NCBI RefSeq assembly: GCF_048128805.1
Contig: NC_136005.1
Coordinates: 20,052,260 to 20,116,259 of the forward strand
Direction: 5' to 3'
Length of the DNA: 64,000 nt
DNA from: Centroberyx gerrardi
Taxonomy: Eukaryota; Chordata; Actinopteri; Beryciformes; Berycidae
Position numbers and translations under genes: made by a program. Below, piece by piece: positions 25,701 to 37,669 of the stretch; the stretch's first letter is position 1, and every line of letters begins with the position of its first letter. A model generated the notes under the pieces. That model was given only the letters and a program-made list of their open reading frames with translations. It did not search any database and was not told the DNA's origin.

Positions 25701-28700
25701 TAGTTGTTTTTTCCCTCTTTGAAGGGAAGACTTGCACAAAGTAGATGCCATTGAGTTTGCCCACCAGAGGGCAGACGCCTGCATGAGAGACGACAAGCTG
25801 CATGACAGGAGCTCTGCTGCTCTCTTGTGGAATCTACTGATACTGCTGTGCAGACAGAACGGAGTAAGCTGATCCTGTCTTGGTGTTATAGTATCTATAA
25901 ATACTATACCTCTGGCTTGCCATGAAATAACTATCAAACTGATCATCTCATGTTTCCTTCTGAAAGTAATATAACTGTATTTCCATGTATTCAGCAAATA
26001 GTTGGATCAGATATCGCAGAGCTGCTGATGCAGGACCCGCATTCACATGGAACCTGGGACTCAGATGTTGCCACACTTATCGACTTCAGTGAGGGTCCAA
26101 CACCTGAAACAGAGCCTTGCAATGGAGATGACTTGCTCACGGGACATCTAACCAGCTCCAGCACTGAGGCCTCGCAGCAGGCCCTGCAGAGCTACACTAA
26201 GCTGCTCCTGGCTGGAAGAAAGAAGGTTTCCACTTCTCTCTAATCATCTGGTGTTCTCTTTAGCTTCCTCTGATGATCTCTCTGTTGCTCCAAACCCCAG
26301 AACATAAATTACTTCATCTCCAGAGCAGTAGATGCTTGATTATAGCTATAACTGACCACACTGGCACTATATTATAATCAGATAGTTGTCCCTATTCGAT
26401 TAAACTGTGTATGATTGGGCTGTGTCTATCTGTCTGTCTGTCAAATGTGATATCGCAGGTCATATCTCAGACTCCACTGGTCTGATTTTGACAAAAATTG
26501 GAAGGATAATGCATCTTCGCACTGTTCCAGCTTTTAAAACTCTATATACTATAGTCCTATAGTTTGTTTAACGTTTATCTCAGACACGACTGGTCCGATT
26601 TTGATGAAACTTTGATGAAAACTTTGATGATGCACTGTGTTCCAGTGTTTAAAACATTACACTGGTTGGCCCAGTACATTGCCTGCATCATTCGTAGGGA
26701 GCGACATGTTTACTTGTTCATAATTGTCATGGATGTCATCTTACTGCTGTGATCTGACTGTTTGTTCCCCCCCCCCTTTCCCATGTGGTTTGTAAGGAGG
26801 CCTTAGAGTCGGCCATGAGCAGCGGCCTGTGGGGGCATGCCCTTTTCCTGGCCAGCAAAATGGACAACAGGTCTTATACCACTGTGTTGAACAGGTGAGT
26901 AAAGCAAAGTCATCTGAGACATGACAGCTGCAAGAAATCGGCATACAGTTCTATACGAGCGGTAATTTGTGAAGAAATTCTGCCTCTTACTAAATTTAGA
27001 TACTTAGGGTCTGCTTGACACTTGTGTTACAACGACAAGCAAATATGGGCAGTACATGGGCCACTACATGTATTTGATGTATGTCATGAGGTACCTGTGA
27101 TTTTTAATTTGTACGACTTGATTTGACACACGACAAGATGGTGAAGGTGCAAACTAATTAATCAATGATGATCCAAAATGTCACCACTACTTCTGCCTAG
27201 ATTTTCAGTGTTTGTTCTGCCTTCTGGGTCATTTGTATTTTCATGAGGCAAATCTTATGACAGTACATTAAAGAAATCATTAACACTTGTCTTGGAGAGC
27301 GTAAATCATCTGGCTTGGTGTACAGTAAGTCCAATTAAACCATTTATATCTCTGTGCGTACGTTGCTGGCATTTCAAAGGGATGCTTTTGCTGCATGCTA
27401 GGCACTGTCATTGATACAGAGAAATGTTTGCCCTATATCATTAAACCACAGTTTCTCGGAGCTATGTATCAAGTAACCCAATCCATTTGTGGCCTATTTT
27501 GGCATCCTCAGCAATATGTGTCAGAGCATATGTCAGGGCCACATGAGAGGGGGCCACTGGATTGAGGAATGCCCGGGGGAGGGCTGGGAGCCTGGCTGAC
27601 GTTAGTCTGTGATTAACAAGTAGGAAAGCTCCTGCGCTATCAGGGCGGCACATCAGCTGCACTTGGTAGGAGGAGGAATGCCTTCAAGCTGTGATGATGT
27701 TGGTTTGTTGCAGTCTTAACGTGCAGTGCTGCCTTGTGACTCTGTTGGGCACAGTGTTTTGTAAGCAGCGCCATGATGACACAGTGGTTCTGTCTGCAGG
27801 TTTACAGGCCAGCTAACAGCCAGCGATCCCCTCCAGACTCTGTTTCAGATGCTTTCTGGGAGAATCCCTGCTGTAGCCACGGTAAAACAAGGCAACCAGA
27901 ACAACCAGAACATAACTGAGCTCTCAATCATAATAGCTTAACTTATTGTGAGATACCTTATGTCAATGCTATGTAGCGTTTTAGAATTTAAGGTGTCTCA
28001 ATGTGATGTTCTGTGTCCAGTGCTATGGAAATGAAAAATGGGGAGATTGGAAGCCCCATCTGGCTGTTTTGCTGTCCAATGAGACAGGAGATCCCGCCAT
28101 ACAACAGAGGGCTATCATCACTATGGGGGACACACTAGGTACGAATGGACTGACTAACAAGATTTTAATATTGTTTTTGCATAGACACATTAACTGATTT
28201 TTTTGTGTTGCACTCTCCCAGCCTCAAGAGGCCTTATACATGCTGCCCATGTGTGCTACCTGACAGCCTACGCTCCCTTTGGGGTCTTCACTCAGAAGGC
28301 AGACAGGCTGGTGCTTCTGGGCAGCAGCCACAGGTGAGCTGGGGTTGCATCTTGATACCACTCACCAGTCTAATCTGTATTCAGTTGGTCATATTTGATG
28401 TGACTGATGGAAATGTAGGATTGAGATCAGCAATTTAACTTGCTGCTGAAAGCAACCACCTCTTTAAAAGAATAGAAATAGAAATAAAAGATATAATGCC
28501 AAGAGATTAATCCTCTCCTAATGTTCATCTTACCTTTATATTCAATATGTCCTATGTGTTGTATGTTATCCTCTGTATGCTTTGTTTGCCTAATTACATA
28601 TGTTATAACTTAATATATATTTTCTCATCTGAATTTCCCCTTTAGGCTCCCTTTCCCAGACTTTGCCAAAAACTCTGCCATCCAATGCACTGAGTTGTTT

Positions 28701-31700
28701 GAGTACTGCCAGACACTTGGAGGCAAATACTTTTCAATTCCATCTTTTCAGGTAGCTCACTTTTGTTTTACATTTCATTGCCTTCTGCCTACAGTGTTGT
28801 AATTATTGCCATTCTCAAGCAAGTATAATAGAGGCCTTTGCATTCGTAAGAAATGTAACTGTTTGATGCCATGCTGCTGAGTCAATGCAGTAGAAACCTT
28901 GCTATTACAGTATATGGAATGCATCATTTCAGTTAATAATGTAATTAATAATGCTTGATGTGTTTTGGTCAGGTGTATAAATTCCTGTATGCCGCTAGAC
29001 TACTGGACTGTGGGCTTGCATCTCAGGCCTTCCATTACTGTGAGTTGGTAGGACAGGCAATTCTCAGACAGAAGGAGCCTTTCCTTGTGCTGACTGGAGA
29101 GGTTGTTAAGGTATCGCCCTCACATTAACACACACGCATGCACACTCACACCCACACAATGTAACCGTTATGTCAGCGTGTGTCAAATTAAGATATATAT
29201 GGTTGTATATATAGTATGTATATATAGTATTTGTATTCCCTCAGCTGGCAGAGCAGCTGCGACACTCCGAGGGCCACTTCAGTGAAGCAGGGGGCAGCGG
29301 GCCTGCACTGGACCCCGACTGGCTCAAACAGCTGCGCTTAAGGCACCACAGCTTACAGGTGACAATTCCACAGCATGCCTCACCATGGCTTTCATTTCAC
29401 ATAATGTTTCACCTCTGAGATGGAAATGCTCAGCTGACACTGCTGTGACATAAACATGTAAGTCTAATCTGGAGAAAAATTATGACAAATGAGAAATTAT
29501 CTTTCATGGGACTTAGTCGATCAGTTTTGTTGCTTTATTCTACTACATTCAAACTAAGCTATAGAGGTGGCTTTGTTGTTATATAAATAGTTTGTTTGAA
29601 ATAGGATTTGGGTTCCTTCTGTGTCTAAATCTATATGCTATGTATAAACGTGTGATTTTGCTCATTCAGATGGGGACTTATGCTGGTATTGAAACATGCC
29701 AGCCACCTCCTGAGGGAAGTGCTTTGGCCTCTGAGGATAACAAAGTGTGTTCAGGTAATCTTTAGTCCTGGTCATTATTTCTACTAATACACTGTGTGTG
29801 GTCTGCTTGCCACCAGAGAGCAATGTCTTGCGCCTCGGCTGTCTTGTACATCTGCTGGTGACTTCAACTCTGGCTAGAATATTGAAGGATGAAGGATCAC
29901 TTTTTCAATTTCAATTTTTCTGCAGAATCTGACTTGGACGACCTAAGGAGTGGTGTCCAGAGTCCAGAGGCTGAACTCCTTTATTACAGAAGTACTGAAG
30001 AAGAAGTGCCTCAGGTTGGAGGACAAAATGAGGACATGACAGCATTGTCATGGGACATCAGGGGAGCTGAGAACTGGCAGTATGTATGTGCAGCAGCATG
30101 CTGTATGCACTTAGTATCAAAAAATGATTTTTACTGCACATGTGCCATACCACAGTCCTGGCACCCTGTTATGACACTGTCCTCTCCCTGTTGCTCCCTC
30201 TAGGCCACAGGCCAATTCTCCCCCACCACTAACAGTGGTTTATGCTCCTCCAATGCCCACAGTGGCTGGGAGCCAAGACTTTAGTTATCATAACACAGAT
30301 AGTGCTGAAGTCAGGACTGGCCCACCTAATTTTCATTTGAATGATCTCCCTTCAGCAACAGAGGGTAAGTGACAGGCCCTGATGTTAGAGCACAAAGGGT
30401 TAAAGCATTCATTCCTTAATTTATTCATTAATTTACTATTACTGCTGTTACTGTGCGGAGTCCGGTTTTGTGTGATACTTTGATTTCATTGTTCCTACAG
30501 GCGGTGAGTCTTCCTCTGGAATAGGCATGGTGAGAGATGTTTGTAATATTCTGTACTGATGAACAGGCAAGGAACATAAAGATGTGACCTCCTCATTTGA
30601 TGTCATCACGTATCTCAGTGAAAAGCATCCAAATTTCATTAATGGTGGAGTTGGGAGCACTGAATGACATTAGTACAGGAGGCTGCTATATTTATGTTCC
30701 TGAAGTTTGCTCATTTTTTCTCACAATCAGAGATAGGCTGTTTTCCAAGTCTTCCATTACCATCAGCATGCATTGTCATTTATTGCTAAAATGAGGTTCA
30801 AGGCTAAAATTTTCAATTGGATTTGGTGAGATTATAAACAAATTCAGTATGTAGCAATTCCATTTTACCATTGTAAATACTGTGGTTTAAGGATTTAACC
30901 CACATTTAATGTGTACAGCATTGATAATAGTGTTTCCAAAATGTTACTTGCCATTGGAGATGGGGGGTCAGATGAATGCTATGCTGGAGGTTGACTACAG
31001 TCACGGGGGGCAAAGGCAACAGACCATCCCGCAGGTTATGGCTTCAGACAGCAAGGCCTCAGAACCGACCGACATCCCACCAAAACAGGTGAGTGGAGCG
31101 TGAGTCATGTCGACACCCGTTAAACCACATTAGAACTTGTTTTTTATGCTTTATTTTCCATTTGTTTCAATTTCTCTGTTTGACTGTGTTGTCTGTGCAG
31201 AGCACCAAGGGAGGGTGGTTTAGTGGATGGTTCAAATCGAAGCCCAATGATGACCAACAGGAGAATTCAGTGCAAGCCAACCCAGCTCAGACTGTAAGAA
31301 TCAAGTAAATATATTCTATTCAGTTTTATTCAATTCAGGTTTTCTGTCTTGGGTGATGCAAGATGTTTTTGTTTGTTTTCTCAGGAGCCAGTACCTGCTA
31401 CCATGTTCTGCCCCCCTCCTCCGCCTGCCATGGGCTCTCCTGCTATGTTTCCATCCCAACCCTCATCTGCTGGGATCAATCCCTTTTCAAGGAAAGCAGG
31501 TGAGTTACGGGACGATCGCTCATAGAATATTTTGGGTTCTTTGTCAGTGTTGTTCAGTCTTTATGTTTTGTAAGAGTTTTCAACTATGCAAGTCACAAAT
31601 ATATTTCAAAGTTACAAATCCTCCTTTGTCATGAGGTATTTGTTGGGTTACTACGCTTTAGTGTCTTTCAGACATTTGCTGAATGTGTCCACTGATATAT

Positions 31701-32542
31701 TTTGGCCGAAGTACAATCACAATATATGGCTCGCTCTATCATTTTCATCACATAGACCACCTGACACATTCTGAGTGATAACTAGCTTTATGTGTTGTTT
31801 CCACTGGCAAAAGGGAAACAACTCAGGTAAAGCTAATCATAGAAAAACAGATAGGAGGCTGGAAAGCTTCTTAGCTTATGATGTTAAAGGTAGTGGGGTT
31901 GGATGCTCTATGGAAGAAGAGGGTCTTGTAGTCAGAGGAAAGGGTAAGGAAGCACACATACAGGAAATGATCTCGCATATAAACTCTTGATGACAGGCAA
32001 ACAGGTGGAAATGGTTACAAGTCATCATCTGAGAGTGCCATGTCCTTACCCTGATGAAGGCCATGGAGCCGAAACATGCCGGGCACAGTTTTGAACTTTT
32101 CTTAATGAATAGCCAAATAGAACAAAGGTTTTTCTAACCTGTTTTGGAGTCACTTTGTCCTCATAAATGTAATGATAGCTTTCAGTTACTCAAATGTACT
32201 ACATTAATCTGGGCTGCCACCAATGACATTTTGTCTACATCAAGCCACACCAATGTGATCAATGTGTCCTCTATATATATCCATCTCATATCCATAGGCC
32301 AACAGCTGGGGTAAATACTCTGTCGACACCACCGGTCTGTATCACAGGTAATATAGATTTCATCAAGACAAATATCACTCTACCATATAAAGGATTTTAA
32401 AGAGGTGGGCAGTAATCATTTGTAAATCTCTTGTGCATTTGCAGGATCGCTGATACCACTCTCACCCAACAAAGTGGGAATATCACAGTACCGGCCAAAA
32501 AGTGGGTACATGACTGCCGCACTATTCAAGTGCTTGACCTGA
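22719..32542 (+). CDS. sec16b: protein transport protein Sec16B
   Basis: A scaffold of ER exit sites that helps organise COPII coat assembly through Sec13, Sec23 and Sec24. Exons: 22719-22999, 23848-23945, 24062-24164, 24729-24946, 25110-25267, 25378-25439, 25725-25863, 25995-26225, 26797-26894, 27800-27881, 28021-28138, 28222-28333, 28646-28751, 28973-29110, 29245-29358, 29670-29754, 29926-30079, 30204-30364, 30501-30529, 30960-31088, 31201-31293, 31385-31499, 32306-32347, 32445-32542. All phases join to 987 aa (human 1060). Residues 1-200 are rich in Tyr, Arg and Gln. [11 protein letters not shown] lies at 204-214. The central conserved domain and Sec13-binding ACE1 region span about 245-690 ([41 protein letters not shown]). 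The tail keeps the [12 protein letters not shown] motif near 877-888 and a PLSPNKV end like PLYNPSQV of the family. Sec16A is far longer, so B is preferred. The acceptors of exons 20 and 23 are ambiguous. Confidence 0.95.
23542..23812 (+). mobile_element. common fish dispersed repeat in sec16b intron 1
   Basis: It begins GGGACAGCATGGTGGTTCAG and continues with TTTCCTCCGGGTGCTCTGG, AACTCTAAATTGCTCATAGG, TGGACCAGTCCGGGGTGT and a tail GGAATAAGCAGGTAAAGAAAATGAAT. The order matches the abundant fish repeat that runs '...gtggttagcac...ctccgggtgctccgg...ctctaaattgcc...ggataagcgg...aaatgga'. It is diverged and has a gap near the start. The family name is not assigned. Confidence 0.65.
24237..24715. 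mobile_element. inverted-repeat element in sec16b intron 3, copy 1
   Basis: The left end AAAGTGGTAATCTG and the right part (AAAGCTTTCATCAACTGG, GTAGGTTGAATCACTATTG, ATCGGTGATAGAAAGTAGCAAAA) match the element at 50235-50517 in glula in the same order. This copy is longer, with an extra middle of about 200 bases. Its right end (ATTACTGTAA) lies about nine bases before the exon 4 acceptor. A nonautonomous DNA transposon is the likely class. Confidence 0.6.
25761..25774 (+). promoter_or_regulatory. CTCF-type core motif inside sec16b exon 7
   Basis: CCACCAGAGGGCAG fits the CTCF core (CCASYAGRKGGCR) at every position, on the plus strand, within coding sequence for AHQRADA. Occupancy is not shown by sequence. 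Confidence 0.4.
26455..26665 (+). repeat. two tandem diverged repeat units in sec16b intron 8
   Basis: Two units about 115 bases apart share the same order: ATCTCAGAC-CACTGGTCTGATTTTGA, then ATGCA, then CTGTTCCAG and TTTAAAAC. The first starts near 26463, the second near 26577. Similar phrases occur in a dispersed fish repeat, so this is probably a short transposon-derived satellite fragment. Confidence 0.5.
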
Positions 32543-33945
32543 GCTTGGAGGAGCCCCATGCCACTTTACAGCACCTCATCTCCATGCCACCAACCGCATT
32601 TCTTTTTTTGGATGCCCTTTCAAACCCCCAGTGCTTGTCCATCATGCAGCATGTTATTTACAGAAATACACTGGATGGACTAGCAGAGTAACTCATATTG
32701 CAGGAGCAAAACAGCTGAGGTGCGTTTCCTAAGAAGTGACAGTGGGAAATTAACATTGCAGGCAGGAGATGGCTGTGGATAGGGTTATCTGAATCAAATT
32801 TATTGCCAATTATGTATACGGGATTTGACCTAATCCAACAACACTAAGGCAAGCTTTACTGTAGGGAATTGGCTAAATGGTTTGGCATAGCTGGTGCCAC
32901 TCTTACCACCTGGCCACCAGCTAATTATGTCATCCGACTCTCATAACCTCTTAAAATGAACCCTAAAAGATTATCCACGCTGTATGCTGTAAGAGAATAT
33001 CCATCAGCTAAACATACATTTACGAGGCGCAAATCCACCCATCTGACCACACCCCTCCTTTTTTATGTTATAGAAATATTTCCTTACAGTACATAACTGC
33101 ATTCACACAGGAGCACAATCAACCAGTTAATCAGAATTGAATTCAAAAGCAAAAACAAGATCCAAACCAAAATGTATTTATATATTGTGGTAATTTATAG
33201 AAGAAAATGAGCTATATATTACAGACTTGGAAAAAGATTTTCCTTCTCTACATACAATTTTTTTATACAAATGGTAAGAAAAAGAAAAATGTACAGAAAA
33301 AATGGAAGAGGGCATCTACTTATTCCCATGTTGCCAAGACGATGATATCACATGGTGGGAGGGGGAAGGGGGTGAACAGGTTTGGGATAGACCTCGGCCA
33401 GGCAGGCAGCCAGGACATTATCTGAACTCTCCCCCCCTCCCACTGCCCCACAGACACTCGCTGGATCAAGTTCTACATGCTGATGATGTGTGCAATGCAT
33501 TAATCTGGGGAAGGACTTTATTAGTCCTGTTAAATAAATATTTGGCCGGAGACAATTGAAAGCTAGGCTATGCTAAATCTTGAGCGGGTCCTGTAGGACC
33601 CTTGGAGTAAATATATTCTTTCAAAGGACATTTTTGCAACTCATTCCAGATCAAGTTGATCAATTACCCTGTGGCACAATGTAAACATGTTTTAAGTGTA
33701 AATTTTTTTTTTTTTTGTATTTTTCTATCTTACATAGCTTCATGATTTATGTATTACAGTATATGTCGATGCTTTTTTGTACCCAAGTACTGGTTTACAT
33801 GAAAAGTATTAATTAATCGTTTTATCTATGCCATTTTGTTGCATTCATTTCTGTGTTATAGCCTAATGATTAAGGCAGTCCTCTCAGTGTTAGCAGAGTT
33901 GTGTTCATGTAAATACCACTTTGAAAATAAATTGATATATTAAAT
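32543..33945 (+). other. sec16b: sec16b 3' UTR
   Basis: Noncoding sequence from the stop codon TGA to two candidate poly(A) signals, AATAAA at 33533-33538 and 33926-33931. Which is used cannot be decided here. No repeat family is recognised inside. Confidence 0.45.
33533..33538 (+). terminator. sec16b: sec16b candidate poly(A) signal
   Basis: AATAAA about 990 bases after the sec16b stop codon. A second AATAAA at 33926-33931 is the alternative. Confidence 0.4.
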
Positions 33946-34366
33946 AAGTCTTGCCAAGCAATAAGTGAAATTCCAAATGGGGCTTCTCACTTTGCGTAGA
34001 GCAAGTGACAACACGGCAGGTGCCGCCTCCTTTTACCATTAGTCTGCAGGGGCCAAGTCTAGTGGGACATGCTGGCCGAGAATTCAGCACACGGATACAT
34101 GAGGACACGAATCACACAGCCAAAGTCCAGACTGCCAACAGTATGCCAGACCACAACGCTTCACATTTTAGCTGATAATTTAAAAAAGACACTTTCACTT
34201 GGCATCCCCAAAAACTGTAAGTGAATCCTGTCTAAATTAATTCCTGACCAGTCATAGACTCATTTGTTTTTGCAAATATGTCATTTCTTCTTCAGCCAGC
34301 AAGCATTATTATTAATGAAAGAAAGAGTAACTTGATTGTGTTATTTTGGCCATTTGGCAGAAAACT

Positions 34367-34372
34367 TTTATT
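34367..34372 (-). terminator. znf648: znf648 poly(A) signal
   Basis: AATAAA on the minus strand, about 385 bases beyond the znf648 stop codon. The interval 34373-34754 would then be its 3' UTR. The sec16b and znf648 transcripts would end within about 0.4-0.8 kb of each other, tail to tail. Confidence 0.5.
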
Positions 34373-34754
34373 GAGATTCACCCTTATAAATTATTTGAAC
34401 TGAAATAACAATATGCATACTCAAATTTGGAAAATGTTAAGACATCACATATAGAGACATCATGTGACCTATGTCAAGATTGCAAGTAACTCAGGGATGC
34501 AGATTGTGTTATTAAAGTACTTACATACTGGGGTCACACTTCGTAAATCAGTGAAGTCATGGACTTGTAATCTTTGAAAGCAGCTTCAAATGACAACCTG
34601 GCTTTCATTTGAGTTAATCCCTTGACCATGTTTTCCTATGTTTGAAAGGAAATTCTTGTTAATAATTTAAAGGTAACCGAATTTACTTATAGTAAATTAA
34701 GAGAGCAGTAGAACAGTAGTGCTGTGGCAGACGTGTACCTGTCGTCAAACAGAC

Positions 34755-36257
34755 TCAGTCACTGCTGTCCTTGTGGCTCAGCCTATGCTGTGCGAGCTTT
34801 GAGGCACACGGGAAAGATTTGTCACACTCCACACAGACAAAGATCCTCCCAGCACAGGTTTGCTCTTGGTGATGCTTCAGTGTGGTTAGGTGGCTGAAGC
34901 TCATGCTGCAGCCTGTGCAGCTGAAGGGTCTCTCTCTACTGTGGACATACTGGTGACGAACCAGGCGGGAAGCCATGGCAAAGGCCACCCCGCAGTCTGC
35001 GCACTTATGGGGCCGCACTCCGCTGTGAATGGCCTCGTGCTCGAGCAGATTGGAGGACTTGGTGAAACACTTGGAGCACACCGAGCAGACGTACGGACGC
35101 ACCCCTCTGTGGATCTTCTGGTGCTCTGCCATGCGACTGGCCAAAGCAAAGGCCTTCCCACAGTCGGGGCAACAGAAAGGCCTTTCCCCCAGGTGCTTAC
35201 GCTCATGGCGCTGCAGGGAGAGCGGTTTGTTGAAGGTCTTTCCGCAGTGTGTGCACGGAAAGGGCTTGTCATTGGTGTGCATGTTCCGCTCATGCTTTCG
35301 GAGGTCAGAGGAACGCACAAAGTCCTTGCCACAAGTATCACAGACGTAGGGCTTTTCACCAGTGTGTGTACGGATATGCTTGCGGTAATCTGAGGACCAG
35401 ATATAGGTCTTGACACAGAAGGGGCAGTGGTAAGGTCTTTCACCGGTGTGGAGACGCTTGTGCTGCTGCAGCGTGCCTTGGTGAGAGTACGCTTTGCCAC
35501 ATATATCGCACACATGTGGCTTCAGGCCGGTGTGTGTGTCCAAATGGCTCTGCAGGTTGCAGAACTTCTTAAAAGCCCAGTGGCAGTGTGTGCACTTGTA
35601 GGGGCGGTGCTCTGTGTCACCTCCACCACTGCGCTTTTTCATGGCTGCAAAAAGTCGAGGGACCTTGCCGTCCTCGCAGGCATCCAATAATATCGCATCC
35701 TTTATGGGAGGATTATTTACATTCTTCTCTGTACTGTTATTCACACCTCCATCCCGAGAACATTCCTGAGAGTCAACATTTAGCTCTTTCAACTTTGATA
35801 CCCTGTGACTGGCTGAATGATCACTCCGTACCTCGTGGCTCTTGACGTCTTTGGTGCAGTTGTTTTCCTCATGTTGCACAGTGTCCAAGTGTCCTTCAGT
35901 AGGTCCATATGGTTTGTTGACCTCGATATATTCAGCGCATTGCAAGGATTCCTGACTGTAGTGCTCATCACAAACTCCCCTTTCCCCTCCTGATGAAAGC
36001 TCAGCAAACTTCTCCGCAAGAGTCCAGTTTGGTGTTTGAGGGTTAAGATAAAACATCCCAGCGTCACTACTACTTGAGAGTGAGTTGGTACCATTAAATG
36101 AAGAGTCACTCTTCACAGTATGTGTATTACTGACTAGGCTGTCTGGAAGAAAATGAGTGACACGATGCTTCTCCTGGTACTTCCTTATACTTCTCTTTGA
36201 AATATACTTTTTACCAACCACCCTGTCAGGAGGCCCTGGGGACACTTCATCAGCCAT
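34755..36257 (-). CDS. znf648: C2H2 zinc finger protein 648
   Basis: A probable nuclear DNA-binding regulator of unknown targets. The coding region lies in one exon and encodes 500 residues from the ATG at 36257. That ATG has A at -3 and G at +4. An upstream in-frame ATG at 36287 has a weak context and would add ten residues. The N-terminal 220 residues are unstructured, acidic and Ser-rich, with no KRAB, SCAN or BTB domain. Ten tandem fingers follow, with TGERPY/TGEKPY-type linkers. The run AYSHQGTLQQHKRLHTGERP and the next fingers with WSSDYRKHIRTHTGEKPY and FVRSSDLRKHERNMH match human ZNF648 finger by finger. Finger nine ends in Cys instead of the second His (C2HC). Human ZNF648 lies near GLUL on 1q25, which agrees with glula downstream here. 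A splice acceptor at 36347 and donor at 36794 frame a 5' UTR intron. Confidence 0.93.
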   Translation of the reverse strand: MADEVSPGPPDRVVGKKYISKRSIRKYQEKHRVTHFLPDSLVSNTHTVKSDSSFNGTNSLSSSSDAGMFYLNPQTPNWTLAEKFAELSSGGERGVCDEHYSQESLQCAEYIEVNKPYGPTEGHLDTVQHEENNCTKDVKSHEVRSDHSASHRVSKLKELNVDSQECSRDGGVNNSTEKNVNNPPIKDAILLDACEDGKVPRLFAAMKKRSGGGDTEHRPYKCTHCHWAFKKFCNLQSHLDTHTGLKPHVCDICGKAYSHQGTLQQHKRLHTGERPYHCPFCVKTYIWSSDYRKHIRTHTGEKPYVCDTCGKDFVRSSDLRKHERNMHTNDKPFPCTHCGKTFNKPLSLQRHERKHLGERPFCCPDCGKAFALASRMAEHQKIHRGVRPYVCSVCSKCFTKSSNLLEHEAIHSGVRPHKCADCGVAFAMASRLVRHQYVHSRERPFSCTGCSMSFSHLTTLKHHQEQTCAGRIFVCVECDKSFPCASKLAQHRLSHKDSSD

Positions 36258-36794
36258 ATTCCGTTTTACAGTGGTGAATGAAATCATGAGTTTGCATGAG
36301 TTTCAAGCTGCACAAAGATTTCCTGACACTATTCCTTCCCGAAAGCCTGAAAAACAAAACAAAACAAAGCAAAGCAAAACATCTAATGAGCTGTAAATCA
36401 ATGTGCAGTGTCAACAGAGAAAGTAATGCAAAGCTAACTAGAAATAAACCATATGTCTGCATTGCTTTCTTAATCATTATTATACTACATAAATGGTTCA
36501 CACAAATGTCATTTAAAACATAAGTGTCTTATTGGCAGAAGGTATCCCCATACTATAGGGCAAAATTGCCACTATTTGCTGCCTGCTTCATTCATCAATA
36601 TCTTGTTGAGAAAATTTCTTACACAGTAACCAATATCCTTGCACCCTGCAGTCATTGACAACTGAATTCCCTAACCATAACACCCTAAGGTGCTCCACCA
36701 CAGTTCTTGCTTATCTTCGCATAAACAACTAAAACGCACTGAATCAACATCATGCATTTTTCCCTCCAGTGCACAGCATTTCACAGCGACTTAC

Positions 36795-36900
36795 CTTGGT
36801 CTTCCTCGAGTGAAAATCAGTCCTAAGGCCGCCTTCTGAGCAGGTCAACCGTGAGATGCCCAGTGGCACCAATAGGCGGAGTTTGGGCGGAGTTTGGCAG
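36795..36900 (-). other. znf648: probable znf648 5' UTR exon 1
   Basis: The minus strand shows a donor CCAAG/GTAAGT at 36795/36794. A good acceptor TTTTTCAG at 36347 precedes the coding exon. The 5' limit is not visible. The upstream half is GC-richer than its surroundings. Confidence 0.45.
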
Positions 36901-37465
36901 CAGTGTAGTGAGACGTCTCTGGGTCAGCATCTATACCCTACTAGTCAGCAACAGATATGACATTTTCACTGACTGGCTCAGTTTACCTCCTGACTGACTT
37001 AGCATTCTACTCACGCATAGCCTGTAGCCTACAGTACATGGTCTATAGCCCGTTCTAGGTTAAATACACAACCCGTTCCCACTGTTGAAAACGCTGATGT
37101 TGTTGTATTTCTGTTTACTGTGTTGTGATTTTAAAAGCTCTCTTTGAACATTAACGGTTCTCTCCTAATGCTATGTATAAAACGGCAGTTCTAATCAGGA
37201 AAGAACACAAATGGTCAGTAATTATTTTATTGTTAATCAATAATATTGAATTTTATATAGCTCTAGAGCAGTATTTCAGTTTTGCGCACTAATATTCGAA
37301 TGTGGTCACAGGTGTACGTTTATCGGAACGTGATTCAGCCAATCAGAGCTAAGGACCTGAGCTACTATCCGCTTCATAATGACGTAATTAACCAATCCTT
37401 TGTCCATCACCTGTTCACTATATCTACTGTAGGCGATACAGTTGTTATTATGAATAACAACAACA

Positions 37466-37466
<1 letters not shown>

Positions 37467-37510
<44 letters not shown>
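37467..37510. repeat. (AAT)n microsatellite
   Basis: About fourteen AAT units. The poly-Asn and poly-Ile frames across it are artefacts. Confidence 0.95.
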
Positions 37511-37511
<1 letters not shown>

Positions 37512-37669
37512 TAAATATAGCCAATAGTGGGTCCAAACCAATAGGGCAAATTATTTGACAGTGAGAATATACGATTGATTCAGCATTATGACAATGTCTA
37601 CATCTGAACTGCAGGTGAAAAACTGCCAGATTTAGTGCCATTGTGAAATTAGTGAAATTGTCACTTTGG

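Noticed and set aside
34890-35845. Plus-strand open frames of up to 167 codons
   Set aside because: They are the antisense of the znf648 zinc-finger array, whose codon pattern leaves reverse frames open. No independent support.
36255-36287. Upstream in-frame ATG of znf648 as the start
   Set aside because: Its context is weak (C at -3, A at +4), while the ATG ten codons later has A at -3 and G at +4.
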